Positions 36,931-48,742 of a stretch of 64,000 nucleotides of DNA are shown piece after piece. Under the pieces are notes generated by a model. It had not been told where the DNA came from. It was given only the letters and a program-made list of their open reading frames with translations, and did not search any database. Made by a program: the position numbers and the translations under genes. Source of the DNA: Theropithecus gelada (Eukaryota > Chordata > Mammalia > Primates > Cercopithecidae); assembly GCF_003255815.1 (NCBI RefSeq), contig NC_037681.1, positions 84,600,015 to 84,664,014 on the forward strand. The letters run 5' to 3'. How positions within the stretch are numbered: the stretch's first letter is position 1; every line of letters starts with the position of its first letter.

Positions 36931-37098
36931 CAGAGTTTCTTAACCTTGACACTACTGACATTATGAATGGGATAAGTCTGTTATCAGGGACTCTCTTGTA
37001 CCCACCCAGCTGTGACAATCAAAAATGTCTCCAGACATTGCCAAATGTCCAAGGGTTGGGGAAGGAGAAGACAAACTCACCCCAGTTGAGAACCACTG
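36931..37098 (-). mobile_element. MER5A hAT-Charlie DNA transposon
   Basis: The 168-base element reads in reverse CAGTGGTTCTCAACTGGG ... ACATTTTTGATTGTCACAGC ... GTTAAGAAACTCTG, the MER5A pattern. Perfect 8-base duplication 'agttagag' flanks it (36923-36930, 37099-37106). Confidence 0.93.
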
Positions 37099-37106
37099 AG
37101 TTAGAG

Positions 37107-37949
37107 ATAAGTTAAAATAAAGATGTAATTTTTTCCCCATCTAAAGTTCATAGATTCCCTGAATTCTACAGACCCTACAGAGTCTGTGAACTCAAGGTTC
37201 AGTTCTGTTGGCTCTAGACCTACCTTTGAGTTTACAGTAAACAGAAGGAAGTAGGATAGTAAGGTTTAAACCACCATATATGAGGAAACAATGAGACAAA
37301 TCAAGAGTATGAGATATTCTATAAAGAAATTGGCTTGGATACTTAGTCATTTTAAAAAGGTTGGAAAACTTTAGACTAAAATAAATAAATTACGTGATTA
37401 TTTACCTGCTTGTTTCCTATCTCTGCCACTATACTGTAAACTTATATTTGTTTCATTCACTTTCCTATACCATACCCAATACAAACTCTAAGCATTCAGT
37501 AAACCACATGACTATTCAATGAATGAATGAGCAAATGAATGAATATCACAGAGAGTGGGTAAAGACACGTAAGCCACTAACACAATACCTCAAAATGTTC
37601 ACATACATTTCAAATCTAAAAATATAAATCCAAAATATATTTTCTTGTTTGTATAACATTACTTGACTTTCTGAAATTTGATTCTAGATCTCCACCTTCC
37701 TTATAAAACGATATACTAGTTAAGAGTATTGGCCATACAATGAGTTAGATCTCTGTCATTTATTAGTTGTGTGACAACTGTCTTACCTTCCTAAGTCTCA
37801 GTTTCCTCATTTGTAAAATGGGACAGCAGCAGTATCTTCCTCATTGGAATGTTGTAAGATTTAAATAACTTATGTAAGTTCATAGCATAATACTTGGTAC
37901 ACAGTAGACATTCAATAAAGAATTGCAACAACCATTATTATAAACATTT
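37107..37949 (+). repeat. Unassigned sequence with a MIR at about 37720-37930
   Basis: The MIR is recognisable from 'agtctcagtttcctcatttg' and 'acagtagacattcaataaa' in plus order. From 37107 to 37720 I see nothing to name. Confidence 0.7.
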
Positions 37950-38250
37950 TGTTTTTTTGGTTTTTTTTTGAGACAGAGTCTCACTCTGTCACCAGGCTAG
38001 AGTGCAGTGGCGTAATCTCGGCTCACTGCAACCTCTGCCTCCCAGGTTCAAGCCATTCTCCTGCCTCAGCCTCCTGATTAGCTGGGACTACAGGCGCACA
38101 CCACCATGCCCAGCTAATTTTTGTAATTTTTAGTAGAGTCAGGGTTTCACCATATTGGTCAGGCTGGTCTCGAACTCCTGACCTCAGGTGATCCGCCCAC
38201 CTTGGTCTCCCAAAGTGCTGGGATTACAGGTGTGAGCCACCATGCCCGGC
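37950..38250 (-). repeat. Alu (AluS-like), minus strand
   Basis: T-rich start, 'gagacagagtctcactctg' to 'gagccaccatgcccggc'. Confidence 0.93.
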
Positions 38251-39465
38251 AAACATCTTTTTAAATGGTCAGCAAATATTAACATTTCAACTGTGCCATA
38301 GAAAATTTTAAAATAACTACAAACTTTAGGATCCTGATCCTCCTCTTCTGGTGTCTTTTTCTTTGCTTGAGCATTCCTAATCCTGGAGAGAGAGGTGGTG
38401 GGTAGGGGGAAATAGAGGGGAAACAGCAAGAACAAACAAACCAATATGGGCAGACATAATTTACTTTCAGAAAAGTCACCAAAGCAAGAAAAATGATCCT
38501 CATTGCCATGACACTAAAGGGGGTAAAAAGAATATTGGAAAGTGATAATGAAGCCAGAAAACATGGTGGCCTAGAACAAAAGCAACTTTGATGACAAAAA
38601 CTGTGCCTGTGGGAGAGAAGAGAGATGAGGAGGTGGTAGGGGAGTGACTGGAAATAATGGTTTGGAAGACATCTGAGTATAGGTCAAAGTTAAGTCCATG
38701 GAAGTAGAGTAGATGAGATAAAAATTACAATTTCTGAGTTGGACAAGACTTTAAAAGAATATCTGCCTCAACTTTCTACTTCATATATAAATCCTTTCTA
38801 TAAGGGGTCTATCTGCCTCTACTTGAAAACTTCAATAATGAAGAATTAACTACTTCAAAAGCAGAGTACTACTGTAAAACAACCATAATTACTTTGGAGA
38901 AAAAAAATTCTTGTAGTGAACAGAATCCTGCCTCCCTGAATTTTCCATTACTGCTTCTAGTTCAATTACATTACAGGAATGAATTAGTAGATAACTACAG
39001 ATAGTCACAGGAAAGTGATATACAAGTGGAGAAAGTGCCGAAGAAGAGAGCTAATGAAAGCTCTGAGCAAGGGGTAGGGCAAATCTGTTTAGAGGAAAAG
39101 ACAATGGCAATCAGAAATACCATCCTTACACAGGGAAGATGTGTCAGGAAGTAAAGTGCAAACAGTAAGTAGCATCAACATGCTGCAAAGAGGTCAACGA
39201 GATTACTAACTTTAGAAAGGATACTGGATTAAGAACGGTTTCAGGACAGTGGTTAGGGAAGAAGCCATCCCACTGAGGTTAAGAAGTAAGTGATGAAGTA
39301 ATAAAGGCAACAGTATCAACATCTCTTTCATGGTAAAAAGAAAAAAAAAAAAAAAAAAAAGAACAAGAGTTGAGCAAGAATCTTTTAGGCAAACGGAGAC
39401 CTGAGCATATTTGTAGGCAAACAGCAAGAAGTCAACTGAAGGGTGAGATTAAAGAGGAACAAGAG
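38251..39465. other. Intron 1: no recognised feature
   Basis: Purine-rich single-copy-looking DNA of 1.2 kb, with an A-run at 39341-39360. No coding signal. Confidence 0.55.
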
Positions 39466-39771
39466 GCCCAGCGCGGTGGCTCATGTCTGTAATTCCAGCA
39501 CTTTGGGAGGCTGAGGCGAGTGGATCACCTGAGGTCAGGAGTTCAAGATCAGCCTAGCCAACGTGGTGAAACCCCGTCTCTACAAAAAATATGAAAAATT
39601 AGCCGGGCGTGGTGGCGGGCACCTGTAATCTCAGCTACTCTGGAGGCTGAGGCACAAGAATTGCTTGAACCCGGGAGGCAGAGGTTGCAATGAGCCAAGA
39701 TCACGCCACTGCACTCCAGCCTGGGTGACAGAGCGAGACTCTGTCTCAAAAAAAAAAAAAAAAAAAAAAAA
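39466..39771 (+). repeat. Alu (AluS-like), plus strand
   Basis: 'ggcccagcgcggtggctcat' to an A-run of about 24. The overlapping open frame of 132 codons on the other strand is Alu-derived. Confidence 0.93.
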
Positions 39772-40650
39772 GGAACAAGTAAATGGTGGAGAAAGGAGAT
39801 GGTCAGAGTTACATACACACAGGAATGGGGTGAGAGGGGATGGGAAAAGGAAAGACAAAGTGAGAAAGAAAGAATATCAAGCCCAGGGACTATAAGGCAC
39901 CTCAGGTTTATGCCACACCTTGAGAAAGACAGGACTTTGTCAAGCAACAGTGAGAAAATAAGCAGGCTGACCTAGAAAAGTTGCCTCACACCCTATTCCT
40001 GTGCCCAATGTGTGAGTAGGAGGAGGAGTGGAATCAGCTGGGACTGCAGGTTCTGAAGGTTCTGTGAAGTGTTAGATCAAGAGTGCAGTAAAAATATGTT
40101 ATCAATGAAAGAAGGAAGGATGACAGGGAAGAACGAAATGGAAAGACAAGAAGAATTGCATCATCACTAATATCTGACTCTACAGTAAAATACAGTGAAC
40201 ACTATACAGTTCATAATTGCTTACTTTCAGATTTTTGTTCATCTTCAAATTATCCTAGTAAGAAAAACATTTCTGAATGAATCAATGAATCAATGATCTC
40301 CATTATATGAATGAAGAAACAAGTTCAAGAGTAACTTGATTTCAGACCATTTAGTGAGTTAACTGTGAAGAGGGAATCTGAATTCAGATTTTCTGATTCT
40401 AAGTTCCATGCCTCTGTCTCTGCACCAATAAAAAAATTTTAAATTATTTCACTACTCCTTCCCACCCATTTCAGGCATCTGGTGCTTTCTTTTTCTGTCT
40501 GTCTCCTTATTAGATCAATGACTGAACCAATAATTATTTACTCTCATAACTATCACTTATGTCCATCTTCTGTTGAATGATATAATTAACATCTAATTGT
40601 GATAATTTTATAAGACCAGGATTATTCCAAAAGGAAAAAGATAGTATACA
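39772..40650. other. Intron 1: no recognised feature
   Basis: About 880 bases of purine-rich and AT-rich sequence without a nameable element. Confidence 0.55.
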
Positions 40651-40946
40651 ATTTTTTTTTTTTTGAGATGGAGTCTCGCTGTGTTGCCCAGGCTGGAGTA
40701 CAGCGGCAAGATCTCAGTTCACAACAACCTCTGCCTCCCAGGTTCAAGCGATTATCCTGCCTCAGCCTCCTTAGTAGCTGGGACTATAGGCACCCGGCAC
40801 CACGCCCAGCTAATTTTTGTATTTTTAGTACAGACGGGATTTCACCACGTTGCCCAGGCTGGTCTCAAACTCCTAACCTCAGGTGATCCGCCTGACTCAG
40901 CCTCCCAAAGTGCTGAGATTACAGGCGTGAGCCACCACACCCAGCC
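40651..40946 (-). repeat. Alu (AluS-like), minus strand
   Basis: T-run then 'gagatggagtctcgctgtg' to 'gagccaccacacccagcc'. Confidence 0.93.
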
Positions 40947-41061
40947 TACACTTTCATCAGTGTAATTTACTGCATTTTTCTTACCAAAGGAATTAATTTG
41001 GCATCTGTAATGGGAGATAAATACACTACTTTGGCCCATCATTTTAGCACTTTCAAGAAAG

Positions 41062-41140
41062 TTTGAGCCCAAGAAGTTGAGGCTGCAGTGAGCTGTGATG
41101 GCGTCACTGCACTCTGACCGAGGCAATGGAGAGAGGCCTT
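41062..41140 (+). repeat. Alu right-end fragment
   Basis: 'aagttgaggctgcagtgag' with 'cactgcactctgaccgagg'; only the 3' part of one monomer remains. Confidence 0.75.
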
Positions 41141-41173
41141 CTCAACAACAACTTCTGAATTCCATATAATTGA

Positions 41174-41469
41174 CCCTTTTTTTTTTTTTTGAGACAGTCT
41201 CACTCTGTCACTCAGGCTGGAGTACAGTGGCGTAATCTCGGCTCACTGCAACCTCCCGCTTCTGGATTCAACTGATTCTCCTGCCTCAGCCTCCGAAGAA
41301 ACTGGGACTACAAGCACCTGTCACCTTGCCTGGCTAATTTTCGTATTTTCAGTAGAGACGAAATTTCACATGTTGGCCAGGCTGGTCTCAAACTCCTGAC
41401 CTCAGGTGATCTGCCCACCTCTGCCTCCCAAAGTGCTGGCATTACAGGCATAAACCACTGCACCTGGCC
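41174..41469 (-). repeat. Alu, minus strand
   Basis: T-run then 'gagacagtctcactctgtc' to 'taaaccactgcacctggcc'. Flanks share 'catataattgac', so insertion was clean. Confidence 0.93.
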
Positions 41470-42629
41470 CCATATAATTGACTTATAAATTAATTTTTTT
41501 AAAAAAAATGTCTAATTTGAGAAAACATGGATAAAGTGGAATTTCTTTTTAACACTGGAGCTGGACAGAGCTTTTTTGACATAATTTTGATACAATGTTG
41601 GACCTAATTTTTTTTAAAGTCCATACTTGACTGCTATTTTTTTAAAAGCAACAACAAAAAAAATCTCAAATTTCATTTCTCCAAATTTAGAAGTACTGAT
41701 AATATGCAAGAAAAACTTAACCATACTGTAATGTCCTACCAAAGATCAGTCTGATAGAACTCAGGATTTTGTTGCCGTAGTAAAAACTCTGCCCCCTCCT
41801 TTCTCCACCACCTTTTCTTGTTCCTCTTTAATCTCATCCTTCAGTTGGTTTCTTGCTGTTTGCCTACAAAATACATCAAATATCTCACATTCTAAGAAGT
41901 ACACAACATTTTTGAAATGTAAGAGTCAATTTCTAGTAAATGGTATAGTTAAGTTTTTCACACTACCTATACACAAATAGCAATATACTTCTACACTATA
42001 CTTAAGATTTATCATTTGACAAAATCTAGTTTAATCAGAATTTTTAAAAATCCTTAAATTTTTTTTAAATGCATATCACATATATTATTGCTCACAAAAA
42101 TCTCAATATTGAAGGTACAATCTAAACATACTCTCAAGAAATACTAACATTGGGGCTGTCATATAAATAAGAACTTCTATAGTCCTCTTGAGCATTAAAG
42201 AAGTATGGAAGAGGCTTAAGGAACCCAGAAAATAAGAACAAAGTTGTAGTAATCTAATTTGCTTTTTCTTTACATCCTCATATAGCATTTACGAGACCCT
42301 GTGCTTTGCAGGAAACTCTGAATGCATGCGCTTCCCAAAGTTACTTATTTACTTTTTATTTAGTGACAAGGAACAATAAGAAATAATAGTGACTAGAAGG
42401 ATAAAAATTATAACAATTTGTAATCTTAGACTTAAATATTTTTAAATGGCTTATAAAACAAATGCTATTTCATGTGACATCTTTATCAGGAATAAAAATC
42501 ATAGATGTCCTCATAAAATAATATATAATTTTTAAGTCTAGATAATATTCCAAATAAAAGCAATGTCTTTTTTTCCCCAGCACTCATCAGAGAATTATAA
42601 CTTTATAGCAGCCATTAAAATTAAGGGGA
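41470..42629. other. Intron 1: no recognised feature
   Basis: AT-rich; no repeat family or exon recognised. Confidence 0.55.
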
Positions 42630-42913
42630 GGCCCAGGCGCAGTGGCTCATGCCTGTAATCCCAACACTTTGGGAGGCTGAGGTGGGCAGGTCACAAGGAC
42701 AGGAGATCCAGACCATCATGGCCAACATGGTGAAACCCTGTCTCTACTAAAATATAAAAAGTTAGCTGGGCGTGGTGGTGCATGCATGTAGTCCCAGTTA
42801 CTCGGAAGGCTGAGGCAGGGGAATCACTTGAACATGGGAGGGGGAGGTGGCAGTGAGCCGTGATTACCCCACTGCACTCCAGACTGGCGACATAGCCAGG
42901 CTCCGTCTCAAAA
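42630..42913 (+). repeat. Alu, plus strand
   Basis: 'ggcccaggcgcagtggctca' to 'aggctccgtctcaaaag'. Confidence 0.93.
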
Positions 42914-45068
42914 GAAAACAAAAATTGATTAAGGGTCACAGGCCTGGAATATGAATAAACTATACTAAGATAAAATCTGTCTCTAGCATGTAAAAATTCC
43001 AACAACAACAACAAAATAACTTGGATGCTTTCTTACTCCTTTGGGCCATTGATATGACTGTATAACTAGTGAAATTTTTGTCAGTCAAAATGAACCATAT
43101 TAGACACTTGTATTCTCTTCTTGGTGTCCCAGCCAAATATTAGCAAGATAATCTTAAAATCACTCATTCAGAGTTATTGAATAAATGTCTCAAATATATA
43201 AACTATTAGACACTTATTAAGTAACAAAGATGATACTTTCAAGAAATTTTCATTTTAGGGAAAATAAAGCAAAATAGCTAAGAGACATCTGCATTAAGTC
43301 AGTAAATAGTTCACAAATAAAAATATTAAATGTTAGTTTAAGGGAAAAGTAAAAACAGGGTTTATGATTACTATAACCTCAAACAAACAATAAATTAGTA
43401 TTTTAATTAATCACTGCTTGGCACTACCCTTACATCCCTCCCCACTGGTTGGGTATCGTAGCCCTGTTCTACTTTACTAACTTCATTACTTGGCCTACAT
43501 CCCCATTACTTTGTCTCCCTTGCATCTCTCCTCCCTCATCCACCTTCAATACAATCTGTCTTTGCTTTTCTCCTGGTTGCAGAAGACTGCCAGAAAAAAC
43601 AGTAAAATATGCTGATTACAAATTTATGAGTTCCAGTCTCCAATGAGCGTCTGATGCTGCTCAGCAATTCTTTCACTTATTTATCTTGAAACACTTCTCT
43701 TCTCCATTCCCCACAAGATGTGTAACACTTTCAACACTCTCCTCAAGTCCCCTAGCCTGCCTACCTTCAACAACCCAAGGCTCAAAAAGTAACTGTTAAA
43801 AAAAAAAATTAAAAAACAAAGCCCCCAGATGTAGTTTTTTCCCTCCATATCCAAATGTATCTAATTATCATCTATACACAACTCCTAACTTTCTGAGATA
43901 GAGTATAGGTGTCTACTCTTTTCCAGAGTTAATCCCCTAACAGCTGTTCTTGATCTTACCTCTTCCTGCTTCATCTGGGACCTTTTTCTATTAGTTATTC
44001 CCCAATTCTATGTTTGATCTCTTCATCAGCCTATCAAAAAAAAAAAAAGTTCAAGCACCAAATGAAGGCCCTTTCCCTCCTCCCTGCCTCCTCCAGCTAC
44101 TACGTCTTACCTCCCCTTCACTGGCAAACCTCTATTCTCTTTTTGGTCTACCTCCTTAGCTGACTTCCATCTTCACCACTTACTTGGCTCCAGGAAAGGT
44201 TAGGAATGACCTGATTTCTACATTCAGTGGCCTATATTCAGAATTTATCTAACCTGACCTCAATGCCCTGAAAAAGTCAAAGAAGGTAATAAAAGCAGAA
44301 GGAATGAAAAAGAAAGTCACCATTTGTAATCCTCCATAATGACTGATTCAAGCAAGGATCATTAATGGATACCAAAATCACTGGGTAAAGGGTGTCAAGG
44401 AATAGGATATTTACATGGCTATTAAGTATCCTCTACAAATTATTTATTAAATAGTAGAGAGATCTGTCAGTCCCACCTTTACCAAGTGATCGAACTTGCA
44501 TTACCAATAGAGTGACAGCCTGAAATCATGTGCCTCCTGATGTAATACAGCAGTAGAAATACACATCATCTGTGTGGTGGTCTCACCAGAAATGTCTGAC
44601 TAGAATCTAATTGTGAGGAACAAACCAATTCAGAATGTGGAACATGCTCCAGGACATACAGTCTCTACTTCTTAACAGATAAATCTAAAGAAGAGAGGAA
44701 GGCGGTAGGAAACTAGTCCAGACTGGGGGAGACTTAAAGAGACATACCAGCCAAATGCAATGCATTAACCTTGCATGAATCCTGCATTTGAGGGGGGAAA
44801 AGCTATAAAGATTTTTGGGATAACTAGGAAGATTTAAGTATAGAGTATACGTCAAATAATGTTATTAAGTAAATACTGATATATATATATAACATATATA
44901 ATACCTATGAATACCACATTACTTATTCTGAATATTATCTGCAACTACTCTACCCTCAAATTACCCCATAAAAATCTTACTGAATAGCTGGGCCTTTGAC
45001 CACCTCTACCCTTATTTTTATATGATTGTGAAAGAGAGGTGACCAGTTAACAAAATTGTAAGAAATTG
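42914..45068. other. Intron 1: old repeat-like sequence, unassigned
   Basis: The piece 43425-44290 is pyrimidine-rich and reads like an ancient LINE or LTR relic; 44440-44830 also looks like a decayed interspersed repeat. I cannot name either. A (TA)n tract lies at 44878-44903. Confidence 0.4.
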
Positions 45069-45350
45069 GCGGGGCACGGTGGCTCACACCTGTAATTCCA
45101 ATACTTTGGGAGGCTGAGGCAGGCGGATCACAAGGTCAGGAGTTTGAGACCTGTCTGACCAACATGGCGAAACCCTGTCTCCACTTAAAACACAAAAATT
45201 AGTCAAGCGCAGTGACGCGCACCTGTAATCCCAGCTACTCAGGAGGGTAAGGCAGGAGATCGCTTGAACCCAGGATGCAAAGGTTGCAGTAAGCCGAGAT
45301 TGCACCACTGCACTCCAGCCTGGGCAACAGAGTGAGACTTTATTTTTTTA
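45069..45350 (+). repeat. Alu, plus strand
   Basis: 'ggcggggcacggtggctcac' to 'aacagagtgagactttattt'. Flanked by 'aaaattgtaagaaatt' on both sides. Confidence 0.93.
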
Positions 45351-46154
45351 AATAATAATAATAAAATTGTAAGAAATTATATTTTTGCCCATTCATTTCA
45401 TGCATTTTAATTAATTCAACTCTAAACGCTATAGCATAACTGTGGACTACTGGACATATAGAAAAATCAAAGTGACTTTTTTGCATAGAAAGATGAAAAA
45501 TAATTTAAAAAGAAATCTAGAAGGAAATGAGATTTTACAAATGGTGAGTAGGCTTAAAACCCCTATTTCTTCAGTTAAATCCTCACATCTGAAGAATAAT
45601 TACCACTGGTAGAAAAACCCTTCAAATACACAGGAAGGCAGGCATAGTAAATGAAGACAAAAGGATTACTCCCAAAAAGGGAATTAATCCAAATAACTGT
45701 AGCATACTCTTAAAAAGATTAAAACTATTTGTATAAGTCACTTACAACAATTTTAACTCTGAAATAAAATATATATTTTCAAGTCTTCTCAAATAGCATA
45801 TCTGAAAACAAGGTAATCTTTTCTCAATAACTTAATTTCGCCATTTTAATAATCAGTTATTTTACTGTGCTATAATGGTGATACTCTCAGGTGCTATAGA
45901 AGGAAGTCAGTTTGCCCCTATATTAAGGAGTTTCAGTTTGCCCCTATATTAAGGAGTTTCAAATATTGATACACTAGTTATTTTACTAGTTTGTTATCAA
46001 TATTTGTATTTAGTGCTTCTCTCCTCCCTAGAGAGGCTGTCAGCCATCACTATTCTCCGCCTTACTATCTATATTCCTGCCTTTGACAACCTCTATATTC
46101 CTTCCTAGTTTGATTCTTCTGAAGCGAATAACTCTTCTACAGTATGTTACAGTT
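45351..46154. other. Intron 1: unassigned, with a 26-base tandem duplication
   Basis: AT-rich intronic sequence. The only structure seen is a duplication at 45907-45958. Confidence 0.6.
45907..45958 (+). repeat. Perfect 26-base tandem duplication
   Basis: Unit 'tcagtttgcccctatattaa' + 'ggagtt' occurs twice without a mismatch (45907-45932 and 45933-45958). It is probably recent. Confidence 0.95.
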
Positions 46155-46320
46155 GACACAGCATGTTAATACATATTACCTCATTTAATAATTCTTACAA
46201 TAGCCTTGTAATACATGGATTATCACTACCCCTATTTTATAGATGAGAAAACTGAGGCTCAGAAAGAATAACTTGAGTAACTTATCCACAAGGTATGGAT
46301 GATAAATAGCAAAAGTGATC
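46155..46320 (-). repeat. MIR SINE relic
   Basis: 'tattttatagatgagaaaac' and 'tgaggctcagaaagaataac' match the reversed MIR core. Confidence 0.82.
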
Positions 46321-46879
46321 TCAACTGTCAATTACCTTCTTTCATCAACAAATTAAGCGTGTTAAAAACATTAAATAGTCAAAAGTGGAGCTCATAGGGG
46401 AAAAAAAGATATTCATTATAAGCTTTGAATTTTTCTGGACATTCACAACATACATACATACATTAAGTTAAACACTTAGCTTACTTCTCCTTTCTTGGTA
46501 GTTGAAGCTGCCAGGAAAAAAAAAATCACTTCTGGATAAAAGATACGAATATATTCTATTTACAATTTCAAAAACATATGCAAAAATAACTAACAATGCA
46601 AAACAATATCCAAATTTGCAGTAAATTAAGTCTATTTTTGGAAAAAAAGGGTTTCTTTTTTCAGATTTGAAGACAACCTAAATATACAAAAGAATATCTG
46701 TATTGTGTCATAAATAGATTTCCTTTTATTTTTCCCTCAATTCCTCCTCTTGCAAAGAAACAGAGTTAGTTGCTAGAGGATCTAAGGTGTTAATCTAATT
46801 CACCAAACAGTGCCCACTAAGAGTATTTTCCCACCTGGTAGGAATCAAAAACACTAGGTCCTTACCAGAAATCACGCAA
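46321..46879. other. Intron 1: no recognised feature
   Basis: AT-rich; nothing nameable. Confidence 0.55.
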
Positions 46880-47080
46880 CCCCTAGGTTTACAATGGTAC
46901 CATTGACATTTTGAACCGGATAATTTCTTGCAGAGGTGGATGCAATATGTTCTGTGCATTGTAGGGTATTTAGCAACATCCCTAGCCAATAGCATTTCCT
47001 TCAGCTATGACAACCAAAAATGTCTCTAGGCACTGCCAAATTTCCCTTGGAGGTCAAAACCGTCCTTGCAGAGCAATTGT
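46880..47080 (-). mobile_element. MER5-type hAT-Charlie relic
   Basis: 'accattgacattttgaac', 'gtgcattgtagggtattta' and 'gacaaccaaaaatgtctct' follow reversed MER5A. Ends are more diverged than in the copy at 36931, and no clear duplication is seen. Confidence 0.85.
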
Positions 47081-47829
47081 TTTATATGTTAGGGCACTGG
47101 ATATTTGAAAAAGGAAACTTCCAACTGGCCCTGTTAATTATAATTTTTTAAGATTTGTTTTTTTAAAAAATAAGACATTAATAGTACAAGATACCTAAAT
47201 AATACATCTGCTATCCTTCCTTAGGTTAAAGCATTTTTAGAGGATTTTGTAACATGGGTTTCATCAATGTAGCTACATATAGTCACTCACTTTTCCCCCC
47301 AAGTTGGGGGAATGTCCAGTTCTTTCTCAGCTCTGCTAGCAAAATGTCAAATACATACATATATACAAGAATCTAAACAATTCTAACTTCCAAAGTCCCA
47401 TTTCTTGCTTTACATGGCCACGCTGTGGTTCTTGAGCCACGCATCCTAGAGATTCAAGCTTCTAATCTCCAGATTTCCTCATCTGGTTGCTGCCAACTAA
47501 TAGTGAGGTAAGTAGGAAGTAAGCTGATGACCTTTAAGATCTTTTCCCACCCTGATATTCTAATATTCAATGACAAAAATGCCCACTTTTACTTATTGAT
47601 TCCGACCTGACCAAACCACCTCTTGAGGTTACTGAAGACATTCATGCCTTCTTTCTCCAACTTTATGCTGAATACAACCAAAAAGTGTAACTATTATTTA
47701 CAACATCACTTTTAATATTGGTGATCAGTTGCTTATTCCCTAGCTCAAATAAAAAATTTTAACATGCACACTGATTTTAAAGGAAAAGCTTTTCAAAAAG
47801 CTATGAGCCCACAGCATTATATGAAAGGC
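47081..47829. other. Intron 1: no recognised feature
   Basis: AT-rich; nothing nameable. Confidence 0.5.
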
Positions 47830-48400
47830 GCACATTGGGCCAATATTGAGACAGAAAGTACACTACTGGTTGCCTAAAGATGGGGCTGGGATGAAGAGAA
47901 TGGGGAGTAACTGTTAATGGATACAAGGTTTTTTGAGGGAATGATGAAAATGTTCTAAAATTAGATTATGGTGATGTTTGCACAATTATTTAAATAAACT
48001 AAAAACCACTGAATTGTACACTTTTTTTTTTGAGATAGAGTCTCACTCTGTCACCCAGGCTAGAGTGCAGTGGTGCCATCTCGGCTCATTGCAATCTCCA
48101 CCTCCCAGGTTCAAGTGATTCTCCAGCCTCGGCCTCTCCAGTAGCTGGGATGACAGGCGCTCGCCACCATGCCCGGCTAATTTCCCGGCTAATTTTTATA
48201 TTTTTAATAGAGACGGGGTTTCACCATGTTGGCTAGACTGGTCTCGAACTATGGACCTCAGGTGACCTACCTGCCTAGACTTCTCAAAGTGCTGGGATTA
48301 CAGGTGTGAGCCACCGAACCTAGCCAAGTTGTACACCTTAAATGGACGTATTTTATGGTATGTTAATTTTATCTCGATAAAGCAGTTTTTAAAAAGTTAA
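47830..48400 (+). mobile_element. Old LINE-1 3' end (L1M-type), antisense to VPS54, split by an Alu
   Basis: 'ctactggttgcctaaagatg', 'actgaattgtacac' and 'gttaattttatctcgataaa' are the L1M 3' UTR in plus order. The Alu at 48022-48325 splits it. Confidence 0.75.
48022..48325 (-). repeat. Alu, minus strand, with a short internal duplication
   Basis: 'gagatagagtctcactctg' to 'gagccaccgaacctagcc'. The phrase 'cccggctaattt' is doubled at 48173-48196. Flanked by 'ttgtacac' on both sides. Confidence 0.93.
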
Positions 48401-48456
48401 GAGCAGGAAAAAGGAATTGTAATTAACTTTTATTGATTAAAACAAAGAGTGTGATG

Positions 48457-48742
48457 GGTTGGGGCTGTGGCGCACACATCTAATCCCAGCACTTTGGGAG
48501 GCCGAGGCGGGTGGATCACAAGGTCAGGAGTTTGAGACCAGTCTGGCTAATATGATGAAACCCCGTCTCTACTAAGCCAGGCATGGGCACGCCTGTGGTC
48601 CCAGCTACTTGGGAGGCTGAGGCAGGAGAATCACCTGAACCTGGTAGGCGGAGGTTGCGGCAAGCTGAGATCGCCCCACTGCACTCCAGTATGGGCGACA
48701 GAGCAAGACCACGTCTCAAAAAAAAAAAAAAAAAAAAAAAAA
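48457..48742 (+). repeat. Alu, plus strand, with internal deletion
   Basis: 'gttggggctgtggcgcacac' to an A-run of about 25. The 'aaaatacaaaaattag' link is shortened near 48575. Confidence 0.92.

Noticed and set aside
39549..39947. A 132-codon minus-strand frame
   Set aside because: It reads through an antisense Alu (SLALSPRLECSGVILAHCNL is the familiar Alu translation) into flanking sequence.
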